Source: Reyranella sp.
GTDB taxonomy: Bacteria > Pseudomonadota > Alphaproteobacteria > Reyranellales > Reyranellaceae
Assembly (NCBI RefSeq): GCF_030651995.1
Contig: NZ_JAUSBN010000049.1
Coordinates: 1 to 64,000, forward strand
Length of the DNA: 64,000 nt
Direction: 5' to 3'
Shown here piece after piece: positions 22,968-33,207 of the stretch. A program made the translations under genes and the position numbers. Each line of letters starts with the position of its first letter. Positions within the stretch are counted from its first letter, which is position 1. The notes below the pieces were generated by a model, which did not search any database, had not been told where the DNA came from, and saw only the letters and a list, made by a program, of their open reading frames with translations.

Positions 22968-23963
22968 ATGCCGTCCACCCCCAAGAAAAAGCCGCTGGTG
23001 ATCGTCACCCGAAAGCTCCCCGACGCCATCGAGACGCGTCTGATGGAGCTTTTCGACACACGCCTGAATGCCGATGACAAGCCGCTGACCGGCCCCCAGC
23101 TGGTCGAGGCCGTGAAGGCGGCCGACGTGCTGGTGCCCACGGTGACCGACCGGATCGACGCCCGCGTGCTGTCGCAGGCGGGGCCGAAGCTGAAGCTGAT
23201 CGCCTCGTTCGGCACCGGCGTCGACCATATCGACCTCGACACCGCCCGCCAGCGCGGCATCACCGTCACCAATACGCCGGGCGTGCTGACGGAAGACACG
23301 GCCGACATGGCCATGGCGCTGGTCCTGGCCGCGTCGCGTCGCGTGGGCGAGGGCGAGCGGCTGGTGCGCAGCGGCAAGTGGTCCGGCTGGAGCCCGACCT
23401 CGATGCTGGGCGCCCGCCTGCAGGGCAAGCGCCTGGGCATCGTCGGCATGGGCCGCATCGGCCAGGCGCTGGCGCGCCGCGCGCGCGGCTTCGGCCTCGC
23501 CATCCACTATCACAACCGCAAGCGCGTTCACGGCGAGATCGAGCGCGAGCTCGAGGCGACCTACTGGGAGAGTCTCGACCAGATGCTGGCGCGCATGGAC
23601 ATCGTGTCCGTGAACTGCCCGCACACGCCGGCGACGTTCCACCTTCTGTCGGCCCGGCGCCTCAAGCTGATGAAGCCGACCTCGATCCTCGTGAACACCG
23701 CGCGCGGCGAGGTGATCGACGAGAACGCGATGGTGCGCATGCTGAAGGCGGGCGAAATGGCCAGCGCCGGGCTCGACGTCTACGAGAACGAGCCGCAGGT
23801 GAATCCGAAGCTGCTCGAGATGGATCGCGTGGTGCTGCTGCCGCACATGGGCTCGGCCACGCTCGAAGGTCGCATCGAGATGGGCGAGAAGGTCCTGATC
23901 AACATCAAGACCTTCGCCGACGGCCACAAGCCGCCGGACCGGGTTTTAGCGACGATGTTTTAA
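22968..23963 (+). CDS. D-2-hydroxyacid (glyoxylate/hydroxypyruvate-type) dehydrogenase
   Basis: GKRLGIVGMGRIGQALARRARGFGLAIHYHNR; substrate/NAD-binding D-isomer dehydrogenase motifs. Confidence 0.9.
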   Translation: MPSTPKKKPLVIVTRKLPDAIETRLMELFDTRLNADDKPLTGPQLVEAVKAADVLVPTVTDRIDARVLSQAGPKLKLIASFGTGVDHIDLDTARQRGITVTNTPGVLTEDTADMAMALVLAASRRVGEGERLVRSGKWSGWSPTSMLGARLQGKRLGIVGMGRIGQALARRARGFGLAIHYHNRKRVHGEIERELEATYWESLDQMLARMDIVSVNCPHTPATFHLLSARRLKLMKPTSILVNTARGEVIDENAMVRMLKAGEMASAGLDVYENEPQVNPKLLEMDRVVLLPHMGSATLEGRIEMGEKVLINIKTFADGHKPPDRVLATMF

Positions 23964-23967
23964 TTCT

Positions 23968-24054
23968 GTCGTCCTGAGCGCAAGCGAAGGACCTAACGGA
24001 ACGACCAAAGTACTCCTCGGCGGGTGTGAGATCCTTCGCTGCGCTCAGGATGAC
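23968..24054. repeat. REP-like inverted repeat between convergent genes
   Basis: gtcgtcctgagcgcaagcgaaggacct ... agatccttcgctgcgctcaggatgac. Confidence 0.85.
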
Positions 24055-24063
24055 AAGGGCCGC

Positions 24064-24933
24064 CTATAAATCCCCCTCGACCATCTCGCGCGCCCGGTTG
24101 TCGATCAGCACGTCGCGCGTGGCGCGTCCGACCTGGGCGCCGATCAGGATGGTGAGCGACGTCCAGTACATCCAGACCATGATGGCGGCGAAGCCCGCGG
24201 TGGCGCCGAACGCCGAGGTGAGCTGGGTCACCTCGAAATAGAAGACCAGCGCGCGGTTGCCGGCCGCGAAGAGCAGCGCGTTCACCAGGCCGCCGATCAG
24301 CGCGTAGCGCCAGGGCACGTTCCCTGTCGGCAGCCACTTGTAGATCAGGGTGAAGAAACTCGAGAGCAGGCCGTAGTGCACGAAGGTCGAGATCGCCGGG
24401 CCGATCCAGACGCCGAGGATCGGGAATCTCTCCAGCACGCCGGCATAGGCCGAGACCAGCACGCTGGCCAGGATCACGAGGATCAGAAGCACACCCAGCA
24501 CGACCATCAGCAGCACGGCGAGCAGTCGCGACTTCAGGCCGGCCAGGACCGGATGGACCGTCGGGCCCTTGTTGCCCCGCCAGATCGCGTCGATCCCGTC
24601 GTCCAGTTCCACGAAGACGCGGGTGCCGGTGTAGAGCAGCACGGCGGTGCCGGCGAGGGCGGCGATGCCGCCGCCGCGGAACAGGTCCTCCGAGGCGAAG
24701 CGGCGGATGGTGCGCAACTGGTCCTGCGCCACGACGGTGCCCAGCGCATCGAAGATCGCCTCTTGCGCCATGAACCTGCCGACGAACGGCTCGGCGATGG
24801 CGATCGTGAAGATCATGATCGGGCCCAGCGCAAACATCGTATAGAACGCCATCGCCGCGGCCGAGGTCGAGAGCCGGTTCGCGAAATAGCCGTAGCCGGC
24901 CTCGTAGGCGATACGCCAGAGCGTTTGGATCAT
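24064..24933 (-). CDS. YihY/virulence factor BrkB family membrane protein
   Basis: AMAFYTMFALGPIMIFTIAIAEPFVG; FGATAGFAAIMVWMYWTSLTILIGAQVGRA. Confidence 0.85.
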   Translation of the reverse strand: MIQTLWRIAYEAGYGYFANRLSTSAAAMAFYTMFALGPIMIFTIAIAEPFVGRFMAQEAIFDALGTVVAQDQLRTIRRFASEDLFRGGGIAALAGTAVLLYTGTRVFVELDDGIDAIWRGNKGPTVHPVLAGLKSRLLAVLLMVVLGVLLILVILASVLVSAYAGVLERFPILGVWIGPAISTFVHYGLLSSFFTLIYKWLPTGNVPWRYALIGGLVNALLFAAGNRALVFYFEVTQLTSAFGATAGFAAIMVWMYWTSLTILIGAQVGRATRDVLIDNRAREMVEGDL

Positions 24934-24936
24934 GGG

Positions 24937-26355
24937 TCAGCGCAGATGGGCGATGGCGTTGGCATAATACGCGAGGACCGGCCGCTCGGTTGCCACGACC
25001 GAGAAGAGCCCGTCGCCCGTCTCTTCTAGCAGATGGCGCAGCGAGAGCATGCGCAGGCCGACATGGAAGGCATAGTCGCGGTCGCCGCGCGGCAGGTAGA
25101 GCTTCGCGCCACGCGCCTCGAAATGCGCGATCAGGTCCGAGGCCCGGACCTTGAGCTCGAGTTCGTCGAGCGGCCCCTCCGCTTCGAGCAGGACCGTGGC
25201 CATCAGCGACACCGGCAGGACCGGGACCAGACGGGCGATCTCGTCCATCACGTCGTTCGCCAGCCGGCCGATCACCTCGAAGCGTTGCTCCTTGTCGAGC
25301 GTGCGGAGGTCGCCGCCCCTCGGCCCACCATGGGCGGCCAGCCAGCCGCGCGCCGAGATCGGGCCGCCGAAATTCACGCAAGCGTACCCGAAGCGGTGCC
25401 ATTGCCCGCGCAGCATCAGCCCGAGCTGGCTCGCCCAGAAGGCGAGCGCCGTGCGCACGGCGAACCAGGCGCTGCGTCGGCCCGCCTCGCGGTCGAGGGA
25501 ACGCAGCAGCGTCCGGTCCTCCAGCACGCGATCGTAGTTCAGCGCCACCGGCACGAACACGATGTCGTGCGTGCCCTTGGGATCGAACGATTTCAGCATG
25601 TAGTCGAACAGGCCGAGCTTGGGCTCGCGCAGGCGGCCGTCGCGCGACAGGCCGCCCTCGGGATACATCGCCTGGGCAACCCCGGCCTCGGTCGCCATGT
25701 GGACGTAGCGTTCGAGCACCCGCCGGTAGATCGGGCTGTCGGAGTTGCGGCGCACGAAATAGGCGCCCATCGACCGGATGAGCTGCTGCAGCGGCCAGAT
25801 TCGCGCCCACTCGCCCACCGCGTAGGACAGCGCCGTGCGCTCGGCGGCGAGGAAGGCCACCAGCACGTAATCCATGTTGCTGCGGTGGTTCATCACGAAC
25901 ACTACGGTCGTGTCGGGCGACACGCCGGCCAGCGTGCGTTCGTCGGCGTAGCCCAGGCGCACGCGATAGAGAAACCGCGCGACGGTGCGGGCGATCGAGT
26001 AGCCGACCCGGAAATAGATGTAGGCGTTGAAGGTCGGCACGATCTCGCGCGCGTAGCGATGGACTTCCGTCATCGCGACCTCGCGCGGCACGCCCTGGGT
26101 GCGCGCGTGTTCGTTGGCGGCGGCCACGACCTGCGGATCGTAGATCAGGCGGTCGATCAGGACCTGCCGCTTGGTGAGCTGGAACGGCTTGATCTCGACG
26201 GCGAGGCGGCGGTTGACCCGGTCGATCAGCCGGTTGAGCCGGCGTCGCAGGAACCAGCGGCCGCTCGGGATCAGCAGCCGGTCGAGCAGCGACCACAGCG
26301 CGAAGGCCAGGATCGCGACGAATAGCCAGAGCGGAACGGTGACAGGCTCGCCCAT
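24937..26355 (-). CDS. PlsB-like glycerol-3-phosphate acyltransferase
   Basis: VFVMNHRSNMDYVLVAF (NHxxxxD), GAYFVRRNSDSPIYRRVLERYV, MYPEGGLSRDGRLREPKLG. Confidence 0.85.
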   Translation of the reverse strand: MGEPVTVPLWLFVAILAFALWSLLDRLLIPSGRWFLRRRLNRLIDRVNRRLAVEIKPFQLTKRQVLIDRLIYDPQVVAAANEHARTQGVPREVAMTEVHRYAREIVPTFNAYIYFRVGYSIARTVARFLYRVRLGYADERTLAGVSPDTTVVFVMNHRSNMDYVLVAFLAAERTALSYAVGEWARIWPLQQLIRSMGAYFVRRNSDSPIYRRVLERYVHMATEAGVAQAMYPEGGLSRDGRLREPKLGLFDYMLKSFDPKGTHDIVFVPVALNYDRVLEDRTLLRSLDREAGRRSAWFAVRTALAFWASQLGLMLRGQWHRFGYACVNFGGPISARGWLAAHGGPRGGDLRTLDKEQRFEVIGRLANDVMDEIARLVPVLPVSLMATVLLEAEGPLDELELKVRASDLIAHFEARGAKLYLPRGDRDYAFHVGLRMLSLRHLLEETGDGLFSVVATERPVLAYYANAIAHLR

Positions 26356-26389
26356 TTCCGTCCTTCGCGCCCTTCCCGTGCCGTTCGCG

Positions 26390-26776
26390 TCAGTATTGTT
26401 TCAGGCCGAGGCCGGCGATCGCGAGCAGGATCGAGGCGATGGCCAGCGTGGCCACCGATGCCAGCGTCCCCACCAGGCGACCCTTCGGGATCAGGCCCAG
26501 CATGCCGCCGGCATGCAGGACGCGGGCGACCAGCAGCACCACCGACAGGGCCGCGACCGTGCGGAAGCCGTAGAAGTCGCTCGCCATGTAGATCATCAGC
26601 AGGGTAAGCGGCGCGAACTCCACCAGGTTGCCGTGCGCCCGCACCGCCGCCTGCATCCCGGCATCGCCGCCGTCCCCCAGGTTGATCCGCTTGCGGCCCC
26701 GCATCAGGCCGACATTCAAGGCAAGGGCAACCGCCAGAAGGCCCAACAGCCCGGCGCAGACGTAGAAGACGGGCAT
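26390..26776 (-). CDS. MAPEG family membrane protein
   Basis: [38 protein letters not shown]. Confidence 0.85.
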   Translation of the reverse strand: MPVFYVCAGLLGLLAVALALNVGLMRGRKRINLGDGGDAGMQAAVRAHGNLVEFAPLTLLMIYMASDFYGFRTVAALSVVLLVARVLHAGGMLGLIPKGRLVGTLASVATLAIASILLAIAGLGLKQY

Positions 26777-26856
26777 TGGCGGCTCCCCTCGATTTGACGG
26801 TATTCTATGGCCATATTGGTTGGGGACCAGCACGCGAAAGCAAGAGGAGCCGCGTC

Positions 26857-27519
26857 ATGTGGCGGATTCTGCGCAGGAAGACCGAGATCCCGACGGCCGA
26901 TCGTGCCCTGCCGGGCCGCCCCGCGCCGGACTTCGAGATCCCGGTGATGCACTACGTCAATGGCAACCGCATTCAGGCGCCATTCCCGGCCGGCCTCGAG
27001 CAGGCGATGTTCGGCCTGGGCTGCTTCTGGGGCGCCGAGCGCGTGTTCTGGGAGGCGCCGGGCGTTCATGCGACCGCCGTCGGCTATGCCGCGGGCCTCA
27101 CGCCCAACCCGACCTACGAGGAAGTCTGCTCCGGCTATACCGGCCACAACGAGGTGGTGAGCGTGTGGTTCGACCCGCAGAAGACCTCCTACGAGGCGCT
27201 GCTGCGCCTGTTCTGGGAGAGCCACGACCCGACCCAGGGCATGCGCCAGGGCAACGATGTCGGCACGCAGTATCGCTCGGGCCTCTACACCTTCTCGGAG
27301 GCGCAGAAGACGAAGGCCCTGGCGTCGCGCGCCGTCTTCCAGAAGGAGCTGGCCCGCAAGGGCTACGGCACGATCACGACCGAAATCATTGACGCGCCGA
27401 CGTTCTTCTACGCCGAGGATTATCATCAGCAGTATCTCGCCAAGAACCCCGGCGGCTATTGCGGCCTGGGCGGCACCGGCGTGGCCTGCCCGATCGGGCT
27501 GGGCGTGGCGGCGGAATGA
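26857..27519 (+). CDS. msrA: Peptide-methionine (S)-S-oxide reductase
   Basis: [52 protein letters not shown]. Confidence 0.95.
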   Translation: MWRILRRKTEIPTADRALPGRPAPDFEIPVMHYVNGNRIQAPFPAGLEQAMFGLGCFWGAERVFWEAPGVHATAVGYAAGLTPNPTYEEVCSGYTGHNEVVSVWFDPQKTSYEALLRLFWESHDPTQGMRQGNDVGTQYRSGLYTFSEAQKTKALASRAVFQKELARKGYGTITTEIIDAPTFFYAEDYHQQYLAKNPGGYCGLGGTGVACPIGLGVAAE

Positions 27520-27603
27520 CTGGGGCAAGGGGGTCTTTCCCCTCCCGCGTTGCCGGACGCGCGTGACCGGATCGTCGAAGGCGCGCGCCCTGTGCGGCTA
27601 CGG

Positions 27604-28353
27604 CTAGGAGCCGTACTGCAGCAGTGTCTCGCCGTTCCTCTTCAGCCAGGCCTGCGGACCCTCGATCGGCCCGTCGCAGAGGGCGCGCGCCAGGGCCCAG
27701 AACCGGGGGCCGTGGTTCAGATGGACCAGGTGCGCCGTCTCGTGCGCAGCCAGGTAGTCGACTACGTCGGGCGGCGCGAACACCAGCCGCCACGAAAAGG
27801 AGAGGGCCGCATCCGGGCCGCAGCTGCCCCAGCGCGAACGCGTGTCCCGCACCGAGATGCGCTTCACCTGCCGGTCGGCGCGCGCGGCCTTGGCGTGGAC
27901 CTTCGGCACCAGCTCCTTCTTGAGTTCTCCGACCAGCCAGTCCTTGACCCGCCGCGACAGGTGTTCGGGCCGGCCGGCGACATGGATCTCGCTGCCGTCG
28001 CGCCAGACGGTGCCGCGGAGGTCGGGCTGGTGGCGCAGTCGATGTGGCACGCCGAACAGCGGGATCTCCGCGCCATCGACGAACGGCCGCCGCGCCGGCA
28101 GGCGCTCGAGCCGGGCGGCAATCCAGCCGGCCTGCGTTTCGGCGAATCCCACGGCCGTGCCGCGCGCCATGCGCAGCGGCGCCGTCAGCACGATGCGCCG
28201 GTTGGCCGGATCGACCCGCAGGGACGCGCGCCGCGCGCGGGCGTTGCGCACGAAGGTGACGCAAAGCGTGTCGCCGGCATGAGCAATGGTCAGTTGCTCA
28301 GGCTCGGGCGTCGCTCTAGGCAGGAAACGGCTGAACCAGGAGGAAGACGACAT
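27604..28353 (-). CDS. YgjP-like metal-dependent hydrolase (SprT-like)
   Basis: DTRSRWGSCGPDAALSFSWRLVFAPPDVVDYLAAHETAHLVHLNHGPRFW (HExxH-like AHETAH). Confidence 0.85.
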   Translation of the reverse strand: MSSSSWFSRFLPRATPEPEQLTIAHAGDTLCVTFVRNARARRASLRVDPANRRIVLTAPLRMARGTAVGFAETQAGWIAARLERLPARRPFVDGAEIPLFGVPHRLRHQPDLRGTVWRDGSEIHVAGRPEHLSRRVKDWLVGELKKELVPKVHAKAARADRQVKRISVRDTRSRWGSCGPDAALSFSWRLVFAPPDVVDYLAAHETAHLVHLNHGPRFWALARALCDGPIEGPQAWLKRNGETLLQYGS

Positions 28354-28747
28354 GTCCGAACAACAGGCTCACAAGACGCTCAGCGACGCAGGACGAAAGG
28401 TCCTGTCCGAGATTCTGGGTGAATCCTATCTCGCCAAGCGCGACGCGACCAACAACGATTTCTGGGGGCCGGTCCGCGCCTTCTCCGAGGAATTCGCCTA
28501 CGCCTCGCTGTGGACGCGCGACGGGCTCGACCGCAAGCAGCGCAGCATGATCACGGTGGCCATGCTGTGCGCGCTGAACCGCCCGCACGAGCTTAAGATC
28601 CATCTGGTCGGCGCGCTGAACAACGGCTGCTCCAAGACCGAGCTGCGCGAGATTTTCACCCACGCCATCGCCTATTGCGGCTTTCCGGCCGCCATCGATG
28701 CGCTGCGCGTCGCCGAGGAAGTCTTGAAGGAACAGGGAAAGTTCTGA
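28352..28747 (+). CDS. Carboxymuconolactone decarboxylase family protein
   Basis: FAYASLWTRDGLDRKQRSMITVAMLCALNRPHELKIHLVGALNNGCSKTELREI. Confidence 0.88.
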   Translation: MSEQQAHKTLSDAGRKVLSEILGESYLAKRDATNNDFWGPVRAFSEEFAYASLWTRDGLDRKQRSMITVAMLCALNRPHELKIHLVGALNNGCSKTELREIFTHAIAYCGFPAAIDALRVAEEVLKEQGKF

Positions 28748-28748
28748 G

Positions 28749-29945
28749 ATGGCTCTCGACATAGCCCCTCTTGACGTCGATCGCCTCCGCGCGGAGACGC
28801 CGGGCTGCGCCCACGTCCTGCATCTCAACGCGGCCGGCTCGTCGCTGCCCAGCCGCCGCACCCTCGACGCCACCCTCGACCATCTGCGGCTCGAGGCCGA
28901 GATCGGCGGCTACGAGGCGGCCGACCGGGCGTGCCCGGTGCTCGACGGCTTCTATCCGTCGATCGCCACGCTGATCGGCGCCGAGCCCGGGGAGATCGCC
29001 TATGTCGAGAACGCCACGCGCGCCTGGGACCTCGCCTTCTACTCGCTCGACTTCAAGCCGGGCGACCGCATCCTGACCTGCGTCAGCGAATATTCGTCGA
29101 ACTACATCTCCTACCTGCAGGTGGCGAAGAAGACCGGCGCGGAGATCGTGGTCGTACCCGACGACAAGCATGGCCAGATCGACCTCGCCGCCCTCGAACG
29201 CGCCATCGACAAGCGCACGAAGCTGGTTTCGATCTCGCACATTCCGACCCAGGGCGGCCTGGTCCAGCCGGCCGAGGCGGTCGGCAAGATCGTGAACGAT
29301 GCCGGCATCCTCTACCTGCTCGACGCCTGCCAGTCGGTCGGCATGATGCCAATCGACGTGAAGAAGCTCGGCTGCGACTTCCTGTCGGCCACCGGGCGCA
29401 AGTACATGCGCGGGCCGCGCGGCACGGGCTTCCTCTACGCCCGCACGCGCAGCACCTCGCACATCGAGCCGATCTTCCTCGACAATCACGCCGCGCGCTG
29501 GACCGGCGACAACGACTACACGGTGATGGGCGACGCCAAGCGCTTCGAGAACTGGGAGCGCTACTTCGCGGGCGTCATCGGGCTCAAGGTCGCCGCCGAC
29601 CAGGCCAACGAACTCGGCATGCCTTCCATCTGGGCGCGCCTGCGCCACCTGGCCGACGGCCTGCGCGAGCGGCTGAAGGCGGTGCCGGGCGTGACCCTGG
29701 CCGATCTCGGCGTGACCAAGGGCGCCATCGTCACCTTCTCCGTCGCCGGCAGGGAGCATGGGGCGCTGAAGCAGCAGCTTCGCGACCAGGGGATCAACGT
29801 CTCGGTCTCGACGCAGTTCTCGTCCCGCCTCGACCTCAAGGGACGCGGCCTGAAGGACGTGATGCGCGCCTCGGTGCACATCTACAACACCGACGAGGAA
29901 CTCGACCGCTTCGTGGCCGCCCTTGATGCGGCGATCCGCGGTTAG
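28749..29945 (+). CDS. Class V aminotransferase (PLP-dependent)
   Basis: LLDACQSVGMMPIDVKKLGCDFLSATGRKYMRGPRGTGFLY. Confidence 0.9.
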   Translation: MALDIAPLDVDRLRAETPGCAHVLHLNAAGSSLPSRRTLDATLDHLRLEAEIGGYEAADRACPVLDGFYPSIATLIGAEPGEIAYVENATRAWDLAFYSLDFKPGDRILTCVSEYSSNYISYLQVAKKTGAEIVVVPDDKHGQIDLAALERAIDKRTKLVSISHIPTQGGLVQPAEAVGKIVNDAGILYLLDACQSVGMMPIDVKKLGCDFLSATGRKYMRGPRGTGFLYARTRSTSHIEPIFLDNHAARWTGDNDYTVMGDAKRFENWERYFAGVIGLKVAADQANELGMPSIWARLRHLADGLRERLKAVPGVTLADLGVTKGAIVTFSVAGREHGALKQQLRDQGINVSVSTQFSSRLDLKGRGLKDVMRASVHIYNTDEELDRFVAALDAAIRG

Positions 29946-29957
29946 ACCAGGCTCTCG

Positions 29958-31217
29958 TCAGCCGAACCGTCCAGGATCGCAGGCCTGAAGGGCGCTGGGC
30001 AGCTGCTCGCCTTCCATCAGGCGCGCGATCAGGCGGCCCGTCGCGGTGGCCAATGTCAGGCCGAGATGCTGGTGGCCGTAGCCGCAATAGACGTTGGCGA
30101 GACGCGGCGCGCGGCCGATGGCGGGGCGATAGTCAGGCAAGGTGGGACGCTCGCCGATCCAGCGGCTCTGCTCGACGCCGCCGACGCCGGGGAAGATGTC
30201 CTTGAGGTGCTTCTTCAGGAGATCGGCGCGATGCCAGGACGGCGGCTGGTGCGGTGCGGCCAGCTCGACCGTGCCGGCGATGCGCAGCCCCTCGCTCATC
30301 GGCGTGAAGAACAGGCCGCGGTCGGGCGGGCTGACCGGCAGGTCGAAGCGCACATTGTCCGGCGCCACCATCACGTGATAGCCGCGCTCGGCGACCAGCG
30401 GCGCGTTGAATCCAAGAAGACGCGTCAGCTCGCCCGAGGCGCGTCCGGCCGAGATCATCACGGCGCTCGCCGGCAGTTCGGAGTCGGTGAGCTGCACCGC
30501 CGTCACGCGGTCGCCGTCGCGCCGGAAGCCGCGCACGCGGCCGCGCACGACCATGCCGCCCTCGGCGGTGAACCGCTCGACCAGGGTCGTGACCACCTTG
30601 TGCGGATTGATGGTGTGGGAGGCGTTCGGATAGTGGATGCCGCGCACGATGGTCGGGCTGAGGCCCGGCGCCAGCTCGCGCGCCCGGTTGCCGTCGACGA
30701 TCTCGAACTCCGTGCCCTTGCCCGACTGCAGCCCGCGCATCTCGTCGGTGCCCTGGAACGAGGCCTCGCTCTCATAGACGTAGAGCGCGCCACGGGTGCG
30801 GAACAGCTCGCCGAGGCCCGAGGCCTGGATCTCGGCCTTCCAGGCGATGTCGGCTTCGAGCATCAACGACCTGAACATGTCCTTGCCCTTCTGGACCTCG
30901 GTCCGGCTCATCGCCGCCAGGGCGAAGCGGGCCATCCAGGGCAGCAGCCAGGGCAGGCTGGGCGGATGCAGCGTGAGCGGACCGTTCCGGTCCATCAGCA
31001 TCTGCGGGACCTTCTTCAGGGTGGCCGGCCGCGCCAGCGGGATCAGGCTGTCGACCGACAGGAAGCCGGCATTGCCGAACGAGGTCGCGTTGCCGGGCTC
31101 GGCGCTGTCGAGCAGGGTCACGGTGTGGCCGTTGCGCTGCAGGGCGCGGGCCGTGGCGGCGCCGACGATTCCGGCACCGATGACGACGACGGGGCCGTTC
31201 TGGACTGATTCACTCAT
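29958..31217 (-). CDS. FAD-dependent D-amino-acid dehydrogenase-like oxidoreductase
   Basis: VVVIGAGIVGAATARALQRNGHTVTLLDSAEPGNATSFGNAGFLS. Confidence 0.88.
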   Translation of the reverse strand: MSESVQNGPVVVIGAGIVGAATARALQRNGHTVTLLDSAEPGNATSFGNAGFLSVDSLIPLARPATLKKVPQMLMDRNGPLTLHPPSLPWLLPWMARFALAAMSRTEVQKGKDMFRSLMLEADIAWKAEIQASGLGELFRTRGALYVYESEASFQGTDEMRGLQSGKGTEFEIVDGNRARELAPGLSPTIVRGIHYPNASHTINPHKVVTTLVERFTAEGGMVVRGRVRGFRRDGDRVTAVQLTDSELPASAVMISAGRASGELTRLLGFNAPLVAERGYHVMVAPDNVRFDLPVSPPDRGLFFTPMSEGLRIAGTVELAAPHQPPSWHRADLLKKHLKDIFPGVGGVEQSRWIGERPTLPDYRPAIGRAPRLANVYCGYGHQHLGLTLATATGRLIARLMEGEQLPSALQACDPGRFG

Positions 31218-31294
31218 GGACGGACGTTAGCACGACGCCTGCGCCAGCCCGAGGTCGCGATTGATTTGTCCCTGTGAATCCCTATTTAGGGCGC

Positions 31295-31858
31295 ATGTCT
31301 TCCGCACAATCAGACAGTTCCTCCGGTCCGGGCTGGCATGCCACGACCATCCTCTCGGTTCGCAAGGACGGCCAGGTCGTGATGGCCGGCGACGGCCAGG
31401 TGTCGATGGGTCAGACCATCGTCAAGGGCAACGCCAAGAAGGTCCGCCGGATCGGCAACGGCCAGATCATCGCGGGCTTCGCTGGCGCCACGGCCGACGC
31501 CTTCACGCTCTTCGAACGACTCGAGGCCAAGCTGGAGCGCCATCCCGGGCAGCTCCTGCGCGCGGCGATCGAACTGGCCAAGGACTGGCGCACCGACCGC
31601 TACCTGCGGAAGCTCGAGGCGCTGATGGCGGTGGCCGACAAGGATGTGTCGCTGCTGCTGTCCGGCACGGGCGACGTGCTGGAGCCCGAGGGCGGCATCA
31701 TCGCCATCGGGTCGGGCGGCAACTATGCGCTCTCGGCCGCGCGCGCGCTGATCGACATGGACGGGCTCGATGCCGAGGCGATCGCCCGCAAGTCGATGAA
31801 GATCGCCGCCGACATCTGCGTCTACACCAACCACAACATCGTCATCGAGAAGCTCTGA
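31295..31858 (+). CDS. hslV: ATP-dependent protease subunit HslV
   Basis: [40 protein letters not shown]. Confidence 0.97.
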   Translation: MSSAQSDSSSGPGWHATTILSVRKDGQVVMAGDGQVSMGQTIVKGNAKKVRRIGNGQIIAGFAGATADAFTLFERLEAKLERHPGQLLRAAIELAKDWRTDRYLRKLEALMAVADKDVSLLLSGTGDVLEPEGGIIAIGSGGNYALSAARALIDMDGLDAEAIARKSMKIAADICVYTNHNIVIEKL

Positions 31859-31865
31859 CATCGCC

Positions 31866-33176
31866 ATGAGTAACGACTTTTCCCCGCGCGAGATCGTCTC
31901 CGAGCTCGACAAGCACATCATCGGCCAGCAGGAGGCCAAGCGCGCCGTCGCCATTGCGCTGCGCAACCGCTGGCGCCGCCTGCAGCTCTCGGACTCTTTG
32001 CGCGACGAGGTGCTGCCCAAGAACATCCTGATGATCGGCCCGACCGGCGTCGGCAAGACCGAGATCGCGCGCCGCCTGGCCAAGCTCACCAACGCGCCGT
32101 TCCTCAAGGTCGAGGCGACCAAGTTCACCGAGGTCGGCTATGTCGGCCGCGACGTCGAGCAGATCGCCCGCGACCTGATGGAAGCCGCCATCGAGATGGC
32201 GCGCGAGAGCCTGCGCAAGGACGTGAAGGCCAAGGCCGAGCTGGCGGCCGAGGACCGCGTGGTCGAGGCGCTGTGCGGCGCCAGTGCCAGCGAGGAGACC
32301 AAGCTGCGGTTCCGCCACAAGCTGCGCGCCGGCGAACTGGACGATCGCGAGATCGAGATCGAGGTCGCCGATTCGGGCGGACCGATGCAGTTCGAGGTGC
32401 CGGGCCAGCCCGGCGCCTCGGTCGGCATGATCAACATCGGCGACATGCTGGGCAAGGCGTTCGGCGGCCGCACGAAGAAGCGCAAGATGACCGTGGCCGA
32501 GAGCCACCAGACGCTGCTGCGCGAGGAGAGCGACAAGCTGCTCGACCAGGAGCGGGTCGTGCGCGAGGCGCGCGACATGGTCGAGCAGAACGGCATCGTG
32601 TTCATCGACGAGATCGACAAGATCACCGCGCGCAGCGAATACCGCGGCGGCGGCGACGTCAGCCGCGAGGGCGTGCAGCGCGACCTGCTGCCGCTGATCG
32701 AGGGCACGACGGTGAACACCAAGCACGGGCCGGTGAAGACCGACCACGTCCTGTTCATCTGCTCGGGCGCCTTCCACCTCGCCAAGCCGTCCGACATGCT
32801 GCCGGAGCTGCAGGGCCGCCTGCCGATCCGCGTCAGCCTGGCCTCGCTCAGCCAGGAGGATTTCCGCCGCATCCTGACCGAGCCCGAAGCCAGCCTGGTC
32901 AAGCAGTACAAGGCATTGCTGGCGACCGAGAAGGTCGAGCTCGACTTCACGTCCGATGCGATCGACGAGCTGGCGCGGCTGTCGGCCGACATCAACGAGA
33001 CGGTCGAGAACATCGGCGCCCGCCGGCTGCACACGGTGATGGAGAAGCTGCTGGAAGAGATCAGCTTCACCGCCTCCGACAAGCCGAACACCAAGATCGA
33101 GATCGACGCGGCCTATGTCCGCACGCATGTCAGCGAGCTGGCCAAGAACGCCGACCTCTCGAAGTTCGTGCTGTGA
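31866..33176 (+). CDS. hslU: ATP-dependent protease ATPase subunit HslU
   Basis: [46 protein letters not shown]. Confidence 0.97.
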   Translation: MSNDFSPREIVSELDKHIIGQQEAKRAVAIALRNRWRRLQLSDSLRDEVLPKNILMIGPTGVGKTEIARRLAKLTNAPFLKVEATKFTEVGYVGRDVEQIARDLMEAAIEMARESLRKDVKAKAELAAEDRVVEALCGASASEETKLRFRHKLRAGELDDREIEIEVADSGGPMQFEVPGQPGASVGMINIGDMLGKAFGGRTKKRKMTVAESHQTLLREESDKLLDQERVVREARDMVEQNGIVFIDEIDKITARSEYRGGGDVSREGVQRDLLPLIEGTTVNTKHGPVKTDHVLFICSGAFHLAKPSDMLPELQGRLPIRVSLASLSQEDFRRILTEPEASLVKQYKALLATEKVELDFTSDAIDELARLSADINETVENIGARRLHTVMEKLLEEISFTASDKPNTKIEIDAAYVRTHVSELAKNADLSKFVL

Positions 33177-33184
33177 CGTCTCGG

Positions 33185-33207
33185 GCCGGCGTCGTGTCTA
33201 CGCCGGC
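33185..33207. other. Stem-loop between convergent hslU and the orphan module (possible bidirectional terminator)
   Basis: gccggcgt-cgtgtct-acgccggc; no T-tract. Confidence 0.4.
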
